NCBI GenBank assembly: GCA_949752795.1 | Contig: CATKHW010000566.1 | Span: 434,001-498,000, forward strand | Length of the DNA stretch: 64,000 nucleotides | Reading direction: 5' to 3' | DNA from: Hyperoodon ampullatus | Lineage: Eukaryota; Chordata; Mammalia; Artiodactyla; Ziphiidae | Notes under the pieces: model-generated | Databases searched by the model: none | What the model saw: only the letters and a program-made list of their open reading frames with translations | What the model was told of the DNA's origin: nothing | Shown: piece by piece, positions 12,067 to 25,980 of the stretch | How the letters are laid out: each line of letters begins with the position of its first letter | Numbering within the stretch: the first letter of the stretch is position 1 | Position numbers and translations under genes: made by a program

Positions 12067-13805
12067 CTTGGCCAAAAAGGGCGTATGCGTTTTCTCCTGA
12101 ATATATTCAGGAGAAAACACATACGCCCTTTTTGGCCAAGCAAGCAAGCGGGCAATGCAAATCTGCACTACAAAGAAGTATCACTTCCCACCGGTCAAAA
12201 GGGACATCCACAAAATGTGTAAAAACCAGAAAGGCAAGACAGGCCCTGGAGAACAGGGAGCCTTGTTATGCTGATCGGCGGGATGTTAATTGCCAACTGC
12301 CTCTCTGGAGGAGTGCATTGTATTCCCTAAAACAAGTAAACAACAGAGCTACAGAGCCAAGGGCCCTTCCAGTCTAGGGAATATACCTTGGGAAAACTTA
12401 AGATTAATAAGACAGAGCCACCCCAAAATTTAGGGCTGCACTGCTTACAAGGACCTCAACTTGGGTACACCTTAAATATCCCAGGAAATATAAAAATGGT
12501 TCAAAAAATTGTGGTACATACGTACGATGGAATATCCCTCAGCCATGAAATCAATGTTATAAGACCAGTAGCAGCAAAATGGGTGGATTCAGGTACGATG
12601 ATTCTAAGTGAAATAAGTCACACAGAAAAAGAAACTTATCATAAGATATCACTTATGAAGATTCTGTAAACATGGCTACACTTGAACTGAGTTAGGAAAG
12701 AGAACAGTGTCTCACATTTAGAAAACACTCTTATGCCTGCTTAAGGGGGAAGGAGAGGTGGTGTGATGCATAAAACCAGAGTTTGATATAAGCACAGGTA
12801 CCGTTCCAAAAACCAACTATGGAATAGACAAGACCTACACCTTCCTCAGTGAAAGGGACTCAAAACACCATATTTCCCGCAGAGGAATATATCTGACTAC
12901 TAAGAATCTTAAAACCTATGTATTGATATGTCTCTGTAAGGGAATCAAGTGTGTCTAGACTGGCATAAGCATGGCAGAGAGAATCAGCTCAAACCCACTA
13001 TACAAAGGACTTTCAAAAACAAAACAAAAAAACTGGGAAATTCTTTAAAATTACTTCAGGGTCAATGATGAAACCTGGAATGACCCTATCTACAACGACA
13101 GGTGGATATGGCATAAGGCTGGACACTTGGGACTGAGGGGAATGTTGAGATTGGGTGAGCAAATGCAGACCCTTTAAAGCAATAATGCATGGCACCCATT
13201 CCATGGGTCCCAACTCTCCAGGTTGAAGGGAATATTACTACAGTTATAACATGTACGGGAAACCTAGAGAACGGACACACTGTGAATACGAAAGGTTTCT
13301 AAAACTCAACGAATAGTCCCTCTCCTGGTGCTCCGGTTTGACTTTCCACCTGCTTTACTATCAACCTCCCAACTTGGAGAGACAGCCCCTTTAACCTCCT
13401 GGTTCGCACAGGTTGCCAATTAGGCAGAGGATGAAAGGGAAAAGGGAGAACCAATGAGAGAGTAGCTGTTAGGCATTTGGACGGGCACATATCACTGTAA
13501 TTTCCCAGCAGGAAGAAGAATTAACCAAAGTCTCAGCCCCCCACCGGGAACCAGTATAGGTCCTGAACCAAAATTTTGGACTTGCGGTCAGCTCACCTAA
13601 AACGACTTGAAAAATGGAGCTCAGGGGCACAGCAATTCACAAACTGGCCGAGTAATAAAGGACAACTATCGTCCAAAAATCTGTTGAGGGAAGGCAACGA
13701 GGCGGACTTGAAAGCGAGGCAGAATAGCAGGAAACAGATTTCAAGAGGTACGTTGGAATCGCCTTTAAAGCACAGGAAGAGGGGCACAACTTCGACAATG
13801 ATGCA
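12067..13805 (+). repeat. Satellite unit 7
   Basis: The palindrome has one right-arm change (ACGCAT to ACACAT), shared with unit 9. About 12,141-12,469 matches 20,837-21,165 (GATCGGCGGG, TTGTATTCCC, ACTTAAGATTAAT). About 12,657-13,512 matches 23,092-23,947 (GGTGGTGTGATG, GGACTTTC, GGTCAATGATG). The unit is therefore a mosaic. The frame at 12388-12669 is open. Type B. Confidence 0.95.
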
Positions 13806-15544
13806 CTTGTCCAAATGGGGCGTATACGTTTTCTCCTGAATATATTCAGGAGAAAACGCATACGCCCTTTTTGGCCAAGCAAGCAAGCGGGCAATGCAAA
13901 TCTGCACTACAAAGCAGTATCACTTCCCACGGGTCAAAAGGGACATCCACAAAATGTGTAAAAACCGGAAAGGCAAGACAGGCCCTGGAGAACAGGGAGC
14001 CTTGTTATGCTGATGGGCGGGATGTAAATTGCCAACTGCCTCTCTGGAGGAGTGCATTGTGTTCCCTAAAACAAGTAAACAACAGAGCTACAGAGCCAAG
14101 GGCACTTCCAGTCTAGGGAATATACCTTGGGAAAACTGAAAATCAAAAAGACACAGCCACCCCAAAATTTAGGGCTTCACTGCTTACCAGGACCTCAACT
14201 TGGGTACACCTTAAATATCCCAGGAAATATAAAAATGGTTCAAAAAATTGTGGTACTTACGTACGATGGAATATCCCTCAGCCATGAAATCAATGTCATA
14301 AGAACAGTAGCAGCAAAATGGGTGGATTCAGGTACGATGATTCTAAGTGAAATAAGTCACAGAGAAAAAGAAACTTATCATAAGATATCACTTATGAAGA
14401 TCCTGTAAACATGGCTACACTTGAACTGAGTTAGGAAAGAGAACAGTGTCTCACATTTAGAAAACACACTTATGCCTGCTTAAGGGGGAAGGAGAGGTGG
14501 GGTGATGCATAAAATCAGAGTTTGATATAAGCACAGGTACCGTTCCAAAAACCAACTATGGAATAGACAAGACCTACACCTTCCTCAGTGAAAGGGACTC
14601 AAAACACCATATTTCCCGCAGAGGAATATATCTGACTAGTAAGAATCTTAAAACCTATGTATTGATATGTCTCCGTAAGGCAATCAAGTGTGTCTAGACT
14701 GGCATAAACATGGCAGCGAAAATCAGCTCAAACCCACTATAAAAAGGAATTTCAAAAACAAAACAAAAAAACTGGGAAATTCTTTACAATTCCTTCAGTG
14801 TCAATGATGAAACCTGGAATGACACTATCTACAACGACAGCTGGATGTGGCATAAGGCTGGACACTTGGGACTGAGGGGATTGGTGAGATTGGGTGAGCA
14901 AATGCAGACCCTTTAAAGCAATAATGCATGGCACCCAATCCATGGGTCCCAACTCTCCAGGTTGAAGTGAATATTACTACAGTTATAACATGTACGGGAA
15001 ACCTAGAGAACGGACACACTGTGAATACGAAAGGTTTCTAAAACTCAACGAATTGTCCCTCTCCTGGTGCTCCGGTTTGACTTTCCATCTGCTTTACTAT
15101 CAACCTCCCAACTTGGAGAGTCAGCCCCTTTAACCTCCTGGTTCACACAGGTTTCCAATTTGACAGAGGATGAAAGGGAAGAGGGAGAACCAATGAGAGA
15201 GTAGCTGTTAGGCATTTGGACGGGCACATATCACTGTAATTTCCCGGCAGGAAGAAGAATTAACCAAAGTTTCAGCCCCCCACCGGGAACCAGTATAGGT
15301 CCTGAACCAAAATTTTGGACTTGCGGTCAGCTCACCTAAAACGACTTGAAAAATGGAGCTCAGGGGCACAGCAATTCACAAACTGGCCGAGTAATAAAGG
15401 ACAACTATCGTCCAAAAATCTGTTGAGGGAAGGCAACGAGGCGGACTTGAAAGCGAGGCAGAATAGCAGGAAACAGATTTCAAGAGGTACGTTGGAATCA
15501 CCTTTAAAGCACAGGAAGAGAGGCACAACTTCGACAATGATGCA
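13806..15544 (+). repeat. Satellite unit 8
   Basis: The palindrome has four left-arm substitutions and an intact right arm. About 13,914-15,340 matches 19,132-20,558 at a three-unit offset (5,218 bp). Markers are AAAGCAGTATC, CTTACCAGG, AAGGCAATC, CACCCAATCC and GAGAGTCAGC. The frame at 14127-14408 is open. Type B. Confidence 0.95.
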
Positions 15545-17284
15545 CTTGGCCAAAAAGGGCGTATGCGTTTTCTCCTGAATATATTCAGGAGAAAACACAT
15601 ACGCCCTTTTTGGCCAAGCAAGCAAGCGGGCAATGCAAATCTGCACTACAAAGAAGTATCGCTTCCCACCGTTCAAAAGGGACATCCACAAAATGTGTAA
15701 AAACCAGAAAGGCAAGACAGGCCCTGGAGAACAGGGAGCCTTGTTATGCTGATGGGCGGGATGTAAATTGCCAACTGCCTCTCTGGAGGAGTACATTGTG
15801 TTCCCTAAAACAAGTAAAGAACAGAGCTACAGAGCCAAGGGCACTTCCAGTCTAGGGAATATACCTTGGTAAAACTGAAAATCAATAAGACAGACCCACC
15901 CCAAATTTAGGGCTGCACTGCTTACAAGGACCTCAACTTGGGTACACCTTAAATATCCCAGGAAATATAAAAATGGTTCAAAAAATTGTGGTACTTACGT
16001 ACGATGGAATATCCCTCAGCCATGAAATCAATGTCATAAGAACAGTAGCAGCAAAATGGGTGGATTCAGGTACGATGATTCTAAGTGAAATAAGTCACAC
16101 AGAAAAAGAAACTTATCATAAGATATCACTTATGAAGATCCTGTAAACATGGCTACACTTGAACTGAGTTAGGAAAGAGAACAGTGTCTCACATTTAGAA
16201 AACACTCTTATGCCTGCTTAAGGGGGAAGGAGAGGTGGGGTGATGCATAAAACCAGAGTTTCATATAAGCACAGGTACCATTCCAAAAACCAACTATGGA
16301 ATAGACAAGACCTACACCTTCCTCAGTGAAAGGGACTCAAAACCCCATATTTCCCGCAGAGGAATATATCTGACTAGTAAGAATCTTAAAACCTATGGAT
16401 TGATATGTCTCCGTAAGGGAATCAAGTGTGTCTAGACTGGCATAAACATGGCAGCGAGAATCAGCTCAAACCCACTATAAAAAGGAATTTCAAAAATAAA
16501 ACAGAAAAAAACTGGGAAATTCTTTACAATTCCTTCAGGGTCTCTGATGATACCTGGAATGACCCTATCTACAATGACAGCTGGATGTGGCATAAGGCTG
16601 GACACGTGGGAATGAGAGGATTGGTGAGATTGGGTGAGCAAATGCAGACCCTTTAAAGCAATAATGCATGGCACACATTCCATGGGTCCCAACTCTCCAG
16701 GTTGAAGGGAATATTACTACAGTTATAACATGTACGGGAAACCTAGAGAACGGACACACTGTGAATACGAAAGGTTTCTAAAACTCAACGAATAGTCCCT
16801 CTCCTGGTGCTCGGGTTTGACTTTCCATCTGCTTTACTATCAACCTCCCAACTTGGAGAGACAGCCCCTTTAACCTCCTGGTTCGCACAGGTTGCCAATT
16901 TGGCAGAGGATGAAAGGGAAGAGGGAGAACCAATGAGAGAGTAGCTGTTAGGCATTTGGACGGGCACATATCACTGTAATTTCCCGGCAGGAAGAAGAAT
17001 TAACCAAAGTCTCAGCCTCCCACAGGGAACCAGCATAGATCCTGAACCAAAATTTTGGACTTGCGGTCAGCTCACCTAAAACGAGTAGAAAAATGGAGCT
17101 CAGGGGCACAGCAATTCACAAACTGGCCGAGTAATAAAGGACAACTATCGTCCAAAAATCTGTTGAGGGAAGGCAACGAGGCGGACTTGAAAGCGAGGCA
17201 GAATAGCAGGAAACAGATTTCAAGAGGTATGTTGGAATTGCCTTTAAAGCACAGGAAGAGGGGCACAACCTCGACAATGATGCA
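15545..17284 (+). repeat. Satellite unit 9
   Basis: The palindrome has one right-arm change, as in unit 7. From about 15,650 the unit matches unit 14 (24,346 onward) at a five-unit offset (8,696 bp). Markers are GTATCGCTTCC, AACAGTAGC, TTTCATATAAGC, ACAGAAAAAAACTGG and the CTCGGGTTT variant. The 93-codon frame is broken by a 1-bp deletion near 15,905 that unit 14 shares. Type B. Confidence 0.95.
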
Positions 17285-19023
17285 CTTGGCCAAATGGGGC
17301 GTATGTGTTTTCTCCTGAATATATTCAGGAGAAAACGCATACGCCCTTTTTGGCCAAGCTAGCAAGCGGGCAATGCAAATCTGCACTACAAAGAAGTATC
17401 ACTTCCCACCGGTCAAAAGGGACATCCACAAAATGTGTAAAAACCGGAAAGGCAAGACAGGCCCTGGAGAACAGGGAGCCTTGTTATGCTGATGGGCGGG
17501 ATGTAAATTGCCAACTGCCTCTCTGGAGGAGTGCATTGTGTTCCCTAAAACAAGTAAACAACAGAGCTACAGAGCCAAGGGCACTTCCAGTCTAGGGAAT
17601 ATACCTTGGGAAAACTGAAAATCAAAAAGACACAGCCACCACAAAATTTAGGGCTGCACTGCTTACAAGGACCTCAACTTGGGTACACCATAAATATCCC
17701 AGGAAATATAAAAATGGTTCAAAAAATTGTGGTACTTACGTACGATGGAATATCCCTCAGCCATGAAATCAATGACATAAGACCAGTAGCAGCAAAATGG
17801 GTGGATTCAGGTACGATGATTCTAAGTGAAATAAGTCACACAGAAAAAGAAACTTATCATAAGATATCACTTATGAAGATCCTGTAAACATGGCTACACT
17901 TGAACTGAGTTAGGAAAGAGAACAGTGTTTCACATGTAGAAAACACTCTTATGCCTGCTTAAGGGGGAAGGAGAGGTGGGGTGATGCATAAAACCAGAGT
18001 TTGATATAAGCTCAGGTACCATTCCAAAAACCAACTATGGAATAGACAAGACCTACAACTTCCTCAGTGAAAGGGACTCAAAACCCCATATTTGCCACAG
18101 AGGAATATATCTGACTAGTAAGAATCTTAAAACCTATGTATTGATATGTCTCCATAAGGGAATCAAGTGTGTGTAGACTGGCATAAACATGGCAGCGAGA
18201 ATCAGCTCAAACCCACTATAAAAAGGAATTTCAAAAACAAAACAAAACAACTGGGAAATTCTTTACAATTCCTTCAGCGTCTCTGATGAAACCAGGAATG
18301 ACCCTATCTACAATGACAGTAGGATGTGGCATAAGGCTGTACACTTGGGACTGAGAAGATTGGTGAGATTGGGTGAACAAATGCAGACCCTTTAAAGCAA
18401 TAATACATGGCACCCATTCCATGGGTCCCAACTCTCCAGGTTGAAGGGAATATTACTACAGTTATAACATGTACGGGAAACCTAGAGAACGGACACACTG
18501 TGAATACGAAAGGTTTCTAAAACTCAACGAATAGTCTCTCTCGTGGTGCTCCGGTTTGACTTTCCATCTCCTTTACTATCAACCTACAAACTTGGAGAGA
18601 CAGCCCCTTTAACCTCCTGGTTCGCACAGGTTGCCAATTTGGCAGAGGATGAAAGGGAAGAGGGAGAACCAATGAGAGAGTAGCTGTTAGGCATTTGGAC
18701 GGGCACATATCACTGTAATTTCCCGGCAGGAAGAAGAATTAACCAAAGTCTCAGCCACCCACCGGGAACCAGTATAGGTCCTGAACCAAAATTTTGGACT
18801 TGCGGTCAGCTCACAAAAAAAGAGTTGATAAATGGAGCTCAGGGGCACAGCAATTCACAAACTGGCCGAGTAATAAAGGACAACTATCGTCCAAAAATCT
18901 GTTGAGGGAAGGCAACGAGGCGGACTTGAAAGCGTGGCAGAATAGCAGGAAACAGATTTCAAGAGGTACGTTGGAATCGCCTTTAAAGCACAGGAAGAGG
19001 GGCACAAATTCGACAATGATGCA
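17285..19023 (+). repeat. Satellite unit 10
   Basis: The palindrome has three left-arm substitutions (AAATGGGG and GTATGTG), two of them shared with unit 8 and all three with unit 15. The match to 24.3-26.6 kb continues to about 17,905 and then stops (the flanking TTAGG/TTAAG and TTTCACATG differ). The frame at 17606-17887 is open. Type B, with a CAATAATACATGG subvariant. Confidence 0.95.
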
Positions 19024-20762
19024 CTTGGCCAAAAAGGGCGTATGAGTTTTCTCCTGAATATATTCAGGAGAAAACGCATACGCCCTTTTTGGCCAAGCAA
19101 GCAAGCGGGCAATGCAAATCTGCACTACAAAGCAGTATCACTTCCCACGGGTCAAAAGGGACATCCACAAAATGTGTAAAAACCGGAAAGGCAAGACAGG
19201 CCCTGGAGAACAGGGAGCCTTGTTATGCTGATGGGCGGGATGTAAATTGCCAACTGCCTCTCTGGAGCAGTGCATTGTGTTCCCTAAAACAAGTAAACAA
19301 CAGAGCTACAGAGCCAAGGGCAATTCCAGTCTAGGGAATATACCTTGGGAAACCTGAAAAACAAAAAGACACAGCCACCCCAAAATTTAGGGCTTCACTG
19401 CTTACCAGGACCTCAACTTGGGTACACCTTAAATATCCCAGGAAATATAAAAATGGTTCAAAAAATTGTGGTACTTACGTACGATGGAATATCCCTCAGC
19501 CATGAAATCAATGTCATAAGACCAGTAGCAGCAAAATGGGTGGATTCAGGTATAATGATTCTAAGTGAAATAAGTCACAGAGAAAAAGAAACTTATCATA
19601 AGATATCACTTATGAAGATCCTGTAAACATGGCTACACTTGAACTGAGTTAGGAAAGAGAACAGTGTCTCACATTTAGAAAACACACTTATGCCTGCTTA
19701 AGGGGGAAGGAGAGGTGGGGTGATGCATAAAATCAGAGTTTGATATAAGCACAGGTACCGTTCCAAAAACCAACTATGGAATAGACAAGACCTACACCTT
19801 CCTCAGTGAAAGGGACTCAAAACACCATATTTCCCGCAGAGGAATATATCTGACTAGTAAGAATCTTAAAACCTATGTATTGATATGTCTCCGTAAGGCA
19901 ATCAAGTGTGTCTAGACTGGCATAAACATGGCAGCGAAAATCAGCTCAAACCCACTATAAAAAGGAATTTCAAAAACAAAACAAAAAAACTGGGAAATTC
20001 TTTACAATTCCTTCAGTGTCAATGATGAAACCTGGAATGACCCTATCTACAACGACAGCTGGATGTGGCATAAGGCTGGACACTTGGGACTGAGGGGATT
20101 GGTGAGATTGGGTGAGCAAATGCAGACCCTTTAAAGCAATAATGCATGGCACCCAATCCATGGGTCCCAACTCTCCAGGTTGAAGGGAATATTACTACAG
20201 TTATAACATGTACGGGAAACCTAGAGAACGGACACACTGTGAATACGAAAGGTTTCTAAAACTCAACGAATAGTCCCTCTCCTGGTGCTCCGGTTTGACT
20301 TTCCATCTGCTTTACTATCAACCTCCCAACTTGGAGAGTCAGCCCCTTTAACCTCCTGGTTCACACAGGTTTCCAATTTGACAGAGGATGAAAGGGAAGA
20401 GGGAGAACCAATGAGAGAGTAGCTGTTAGGCATTTGGACGGGCACATATCACTGTAATTTCCCGGCAGGAAGAAGAATTAACCAAAGTTTCAGCCCCCCA
20501 CCGGGAACCAGTATAGGTCCTGAACCAAAATTTTGGACTCGCGGTCAGCTCACCTAAAACGAGTTGAAAAATGGAGCTCAGGGGCACAGCAATTCACAAA
20601 CTGGCCGAGTAATAAAGGACAACTATCGTCCAAAAATCTGTTGAGGGAAGGCAACGAGGCGGACTTGAAAGCGAGGCAGAATAGCAGGAAACAGATTTCA
20701 AGAGGTACGTTGGAATCGCCTTTAAAGCACAGGAAGAGGGGCACAACTTCGACAATGATGCA
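19024..20762 (+). repeat. Satellite unit 11
   Basis: The palindrome has one left-arm change (TATGCG to TATGAG). About 19,132-20,558 is the partner of 13,914-15,340. The frame at 19345-19626 is open. Type B. Confidence 0.95.
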
Positions 20763-22501
20763 CTTGGCCAAAAAGGGCGTATGCGTTTTCTCCTGAATAT
20801 ATTCAGGAGAAAACGCATACGCCCTTTTTGGCCAAGCAAGCAAGCGGGCAATGCAAATCTGCACTACAAAGAAGTATCACTTCCCACCGGTCAAAAGGGA
20901 CATCCACAAAATGTGTAAAAACCAGAAAGGCAAGACAGGCCCTGGAGAACAGGGAGCCTTGTTATGCTGATCGGCGGGATGTTAATTGCCAACTGCCTCT
21001 CTGGAGGAGTGCATTGTATTCCCGAAAACAAGTAAACAACAGAGCTACAGAGCCAAGGGCCCTTCCAGTCTAGGGAATATACCTTGGGAAAACTTAAGAT
21101 TAATAAGACAGAGCCACTCCAAAATTTAGGGCTGCACTGCTTACAAGGACCTCAACTTGGGTACACCATAAATATCCCAGGAAATATAAAAATGGTTCAA
21201 AAAATTGTGGTACTTACGTATGATGGAATATCCCTCAGCCATGAAATCAATGACATAAGACCAGTAGCAGCAAAATGGGTGGATTCAGGTACGATGATTC
21301 TAAGTGAAATAAGTCACAGAGAAAAAGAAACTTATCATAAGATATCACTTATGAAGATCCTGTAAACATGGCTACACTTGAACTGAGTTAAGAAAGAGAA
21401 CAGTGTCTCACATTTAGAAAACACTCTTATGCCTGCTTAAGGGGGAAGGAGAGGTGGGGTGATGCATAAAACCAGAGTTTGCTATAAGCACAGGTACCAT
21501 TCCAAAAACCAACTATGGAATAGACAAGACCTACACCTTCCTCAGTGAAAGGGACTAAAACCCCATATTTCCCGCAGAGGAATATATCTGACTAGTAAGA
21601 ATCTTAAATCCTATGTATTGATATGTCTCCGTAAGGGAATCAAGTGTGTCTAGACTGGCATAAATATGGCAGCGAGAATCAGCTCAAACCCACTATAAAA
21701 AGGAATTTCAAAAATAAAACAAAAAAAACTGGGAAATTCTTTACAATTCCTTCAGGGTCTCTGATGATACCTGGAATGACCCTATCTACAATGACAGCTG
21801 GATGTGGCATAAGGCTGGACACTTGGGACTGAGAGGATTGGTGAGATTGGGTGAGCAAATGCAGACACTTTAAAGCAATAATGCATGGCACACATTCCAT
21901 GGGTCCCAACTCTCCAGGTTGAAGGGAATATTACTACAGATATAACATGTACGGGAATCCTAGAGAACGGACACACTGTGAATACGAAAGGTTTCTAAAA
22001 CTCAACGAATAGTCCCTCTCCTGGTGCTCCGGTTTGACTTTCCATCTGCTTTACTATCATCCTCCCAACTTGGAGAGACAGCCCCTTTAACCTCCTGGTT
22101 CGCACAGGTTGCCAATTTGGCAAAGGATGAAAGGGAAGAGGGAGAACCAATGAGAGAGTAGCTGATAGGCATTTGGAAGGGCACATATCACTGTAATTTC
22201 CCGGCAGGAAGAAGAATTAACCAAAGTCTCAGCCACCCACCGGGAACCAGCATAGGTCCTGAACCAAAATTTTGGACTTGCGGTCAGCTCACCAAAAACG
22301 AGTTGAAAAATGGAGCTCAGGGGCACAGCAATTCACAAACTGGCCAAGTAATAAAGGACAACTATCGTCCAAAAATCTGTTGAGGGAAGGCAACGAGGTG
22401 GACTTGAAAGCGAGGCAGAATAGCAGGAAACAGATTTCAAGAGGTACGTTGGAATCACCTTTAAAGCACAGGAAGAGAGGCACAACTTCGACAATGATGT
22501 A
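20763..22501 (+). repeat. Satellite unit 12 (mosaic)
   Basis: The palindrome is perfect over 74 bp. About 20,837-21,165 resembles unit 7 (offset 8,696), while about 21,165-22,170 resembles unit 15 (26,383-27,388, offset 5,218). Markers of the second part are CACCATAAAT, GAGTTAAGAAAG, TTTGCTATAAGC, GGGACTAAAACC and ACAGATATAAC. The frame at 21084-21365 is open. Type B. Confidence 0.95.
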
Positions 22502-24240
22502 CTTGGCCAAAAAGGGCGTATGCGTTTTCTCCTGAATATATTCAGGAGAAAACGCATACGCCCTTTTTGGCCAAGCAAGCAAGCGGGCAATGCAAATCTG
22601 CACTACAAAGAAGTATCACTTCCCACCGGTCAAAAGGGACATCCACAAAATGTGTAAAAACCAGAAAGGCAAGACAGGCCCTGGAGAACAGGGAGCCTTG
22701 TTATGCTGATGGGCGGGATGTAAATTGCCAACTGCCTCTCTGGAGGAGTACATTGTGTTCCCTAAAACAAGTAAAGAACAGAGCTAAAGAGCCAAGGGCA
22801 CTTCCAGTCTAGGGAATAAACCTTGGGAAAACTGAAGATCAATAAGACAGAGCCACCCCAAAATTTAGGGCTGCACTACTTACAAGGACCTCAACTTGGG
22901 TACACCTTAAATATCCCAGGAAATATAAAAATGGTTCAAAAAATTGTGGTATTTACGTACGATGGAATATCCCTCAGCCATGAAATCAATATCATAAGAC
23001 CAGTAGCAGCAAAATGGGTGGATTCAGGTACGATGATTTTAAGTGAAATAAGTCACAGAGAAAAAGAAACTTATCATAAGATATCACTTATGAAGATTCT
23101 GTAAACATGGCTACACTTGAACTGAGTTAGGAAAGAGAACAGTGTCTCACATTTAGAAAACACTCTTATGCCTGCTTAAGGGGGAAGGAGAGGTGGTGTG
23201 ATGCATAAAACCAGAGTTTGATATAAGCACAGGTACCGTTCCAAAAACCAACTATGGAATAGACAAGACCTACACCTTCCTCAGTGAAAGGGACTCAAAA
23301 CACCATATTTCCCGCAGAGGAATATATCTGACTACAAAGAATCTTAAAACCTATGTATTGATATGTCTCTGTAAGGGAATCAAGTGTGTCTAGACTGGCA
23401 TAAACATGGCAGAGAGAATCAGCTCAAACCCACTATAAAAAGGACTTTCAAAAACAAAACAAAAAAACTGGGAAATTCTTTAAAATTACTTCAGGGTCAA
23501 TGATGAAACCTGGAATGACCCTATCTACAACGACAGCTGGATATGGCATAAGGCTGGACACTTGGGACTGAGGGGATTGTTGAGATTGGGTGAGCAAATG
23601 CAGACCCTTTAAAGCAATAATGCATGGCACCCATTCCATGGGTCCCAACTCTCCAGGTTGAAGGGAATAATACTACAGTTATAACATGTACGGGAAACCT
23701 AGAGAACGGACACACTGTGAATACGAAAGGTTTCTAAAACTCAACGAATAGTCCCTCTCCTGGTGCTCCGGTTTGACTTTCCACCTGCTTTACTATCAAC
23801 CTCCCAACTTGGAGAGACAGCCCCTTTAACCTCCTGGTTCGCACAGGTTGCCAATTAGGCAGAGGATGAAAGGGAAAAGGGAGAACCAATGAGAGAGTAG
23901 CTGTTAGGCATTTGGAAGGGCACATATCACTGTAATTTCCCAGCAGGAAGAAGAATTAACCAAAGTCTCAGCCACCCACCGGGAACCAGCATAGGTTCTG
24001 AACCAAAATTTTGGACTTGCGGTCAGCTCACCAAAAACGAGTTGAAAAATGGAGCTCAGGGGCACAGCAATTCACAAACTGGCCAAGTAATAAAGGACAA
24101 CTATCGTCCAAAAATCTGTTGAGGGAAGGCAACGAGGCGGACTTGAAAGCGAGGCAGAATAGCAGGAAACAGATTTCAAGAGGTACGTTGGAATCACCTT
24201 TAAAGCACAGGAAGAGAGGCACAACTTCGACAATGATGCA
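22502..24240 (+). repeat. Satellite unit 13
   Basis: The palindrome is perfect. About 23,092-23,947 is the partner of 12,657-13,512 in unit 7 (offset 10,435 bp, six units). Just upstream of the palindromes of units 13 and 14, both share GGCCAAGTAAT and GAAGAGAGGC. The frame at 22823-23104 is open. Type B. Confidence 0.95.
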
Positions 24241-25980
24241 CTTGGCCAAAAAGGTCGTATGCGTTTTCTCCTGAATATATTCAGGAGAAAACGCATACGC
24301 CCTTTTTGGCCAAGCAAGCAAGCGGGCAATGCAAATCTGCACTACAAAGAAGTATCGCTTCCCACCGGTCAAAAGGGACATCCACAAAATGTGTAAAAAC
24401 CAGAAAGGCAAGACAGGACCTGGAGAACAGGGAGGCTTGTTATGCTGATGGGTGGGATGTAAATTGCCAACTGCCTCTCTGGAGGTGTACATTGTGTTCC
24501 CTAAAACAAGTAAACAACAGAGCTACAGAGCCAAGGGCACTTCCAGTCTAGGGAATATACCTTGGGAAAACTGAAAATCAATAAGACAGAGCCACCCCAA
24601 ATTTAGGGCTGCACTGCTTACAAGGACCTCAAATTGGGTACACCTTAAATATCCCAGGAAATATAAAAATGGTTCAAAAAATTGTGGTACTTACGTACGA
24701 TGGAATATCCCTCAGCCATGAAATCAATGTCATAAGAACAGTAGCAGCAAAATGGGTGGATTCAGGTACGATGATTCTAAGTGAAATAAGTCACACAGAA
24801 AAAGAAACTTATCATAAGATATCACTTATGAAGATTCTGTAAACATGGCTACACTAGAACTGAGTTAGGAAAGAGAACAGTGTCTCACATTTAGAAAACA
24901 CTCTTATGCCTGCTTAAGGGGGAAGGAGAGGTGGGGTGATGCATAAAACCAGAGTTTCATATAAGCACAGGTACCATTCCAAATACCAACTATGGAATAG
25001 ACAAGACCTACACCTTCCTCAGTGAAAGGGACTCAAAACCCCATATTTGCCGCAGAGGAATATATCTGACTAGTAAGAATCTTAAAACCTATGTATTGAT
25101 ATGTCTCCGTAAGGGAATCAAGTGTGTCTAGACTGGCATAAACATGGCAGCGAGAATCAGCTCAAACCCACTATAAAAAGGAATTTCAAAAATAAAACAG
25201 AAAAAAACTGGGAAATTCTTTACAATTCCTTCAGGGTCTCTGATGATACCTGGAATGACCCTATCTACAATGACAGCTGGATGTGGCATAAGGCTGGACA
25301 CTTGGGAATGAGAGGATTGGTGAGATTGGGTGAGCAAATGCAGACCCTTTAAAGCAATAATGCATGGCACACATTCCATGGGTCCCAACTCTCCAGGTTG
25401 AAGGGAATATTACTACAGTTATAACATGTACGGGAAACCTAAGCAACGGACACACTGTGAATACGAAAGGTTTCTAAAACTCAACGAATAGTCCCTCTCC
25501 TGGTGCTCGGGTTTGACTTTCCATCTGCTTTACTATCAACCTCCCAACTTGGAGAGACAGCCCCTTTAACCTCCTGGTTCGCACAGGTTGCCAATTTGGC
25601 AGAGGATGAAAGGGAAGAGGGAGAACCAATGAGAGAGTAGCTGTTAGGCATTTGGACGGGCACATATCACTGTAATTTCCCGGCAGGAAGAAGAATTAAC
25701 CAAAGTCTCAGCCTCCCACAGGGAACCAGCATAGATCCTGAACCAAAATTTTGGACTTGCGGTCAGCTCACCTAAAACGAGTTGAAAAATGGAGCTCAGG
25801 GGCACAGCAATTCACAAACTGGCCGAGTAATAAAGGACAACTATCGTCCAAAAATCTGTTGAGGGAAGGCAACGAGGCGGACTTGAAAGCGAGGCAGAAT
25901 AGCAGGAAACATATTTCAAGAGGTATGTTGGAATTGCCTTTAAAGCACAGGAAGAGGGGCACAACTTCGACAATGATGCA
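24241..25980 (+). repeat. Satellite unit 14
   Basis: The palindrome has one left-arm change (AAGGGCG to AAGGTCG). From about 24,346 the unit is the partner of unit 9 (offset 8,696). The 93-codon frame is broken by the same 1-bp deletion (near 24,600), which supports common descent. Type B. Confidence 0.95.
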
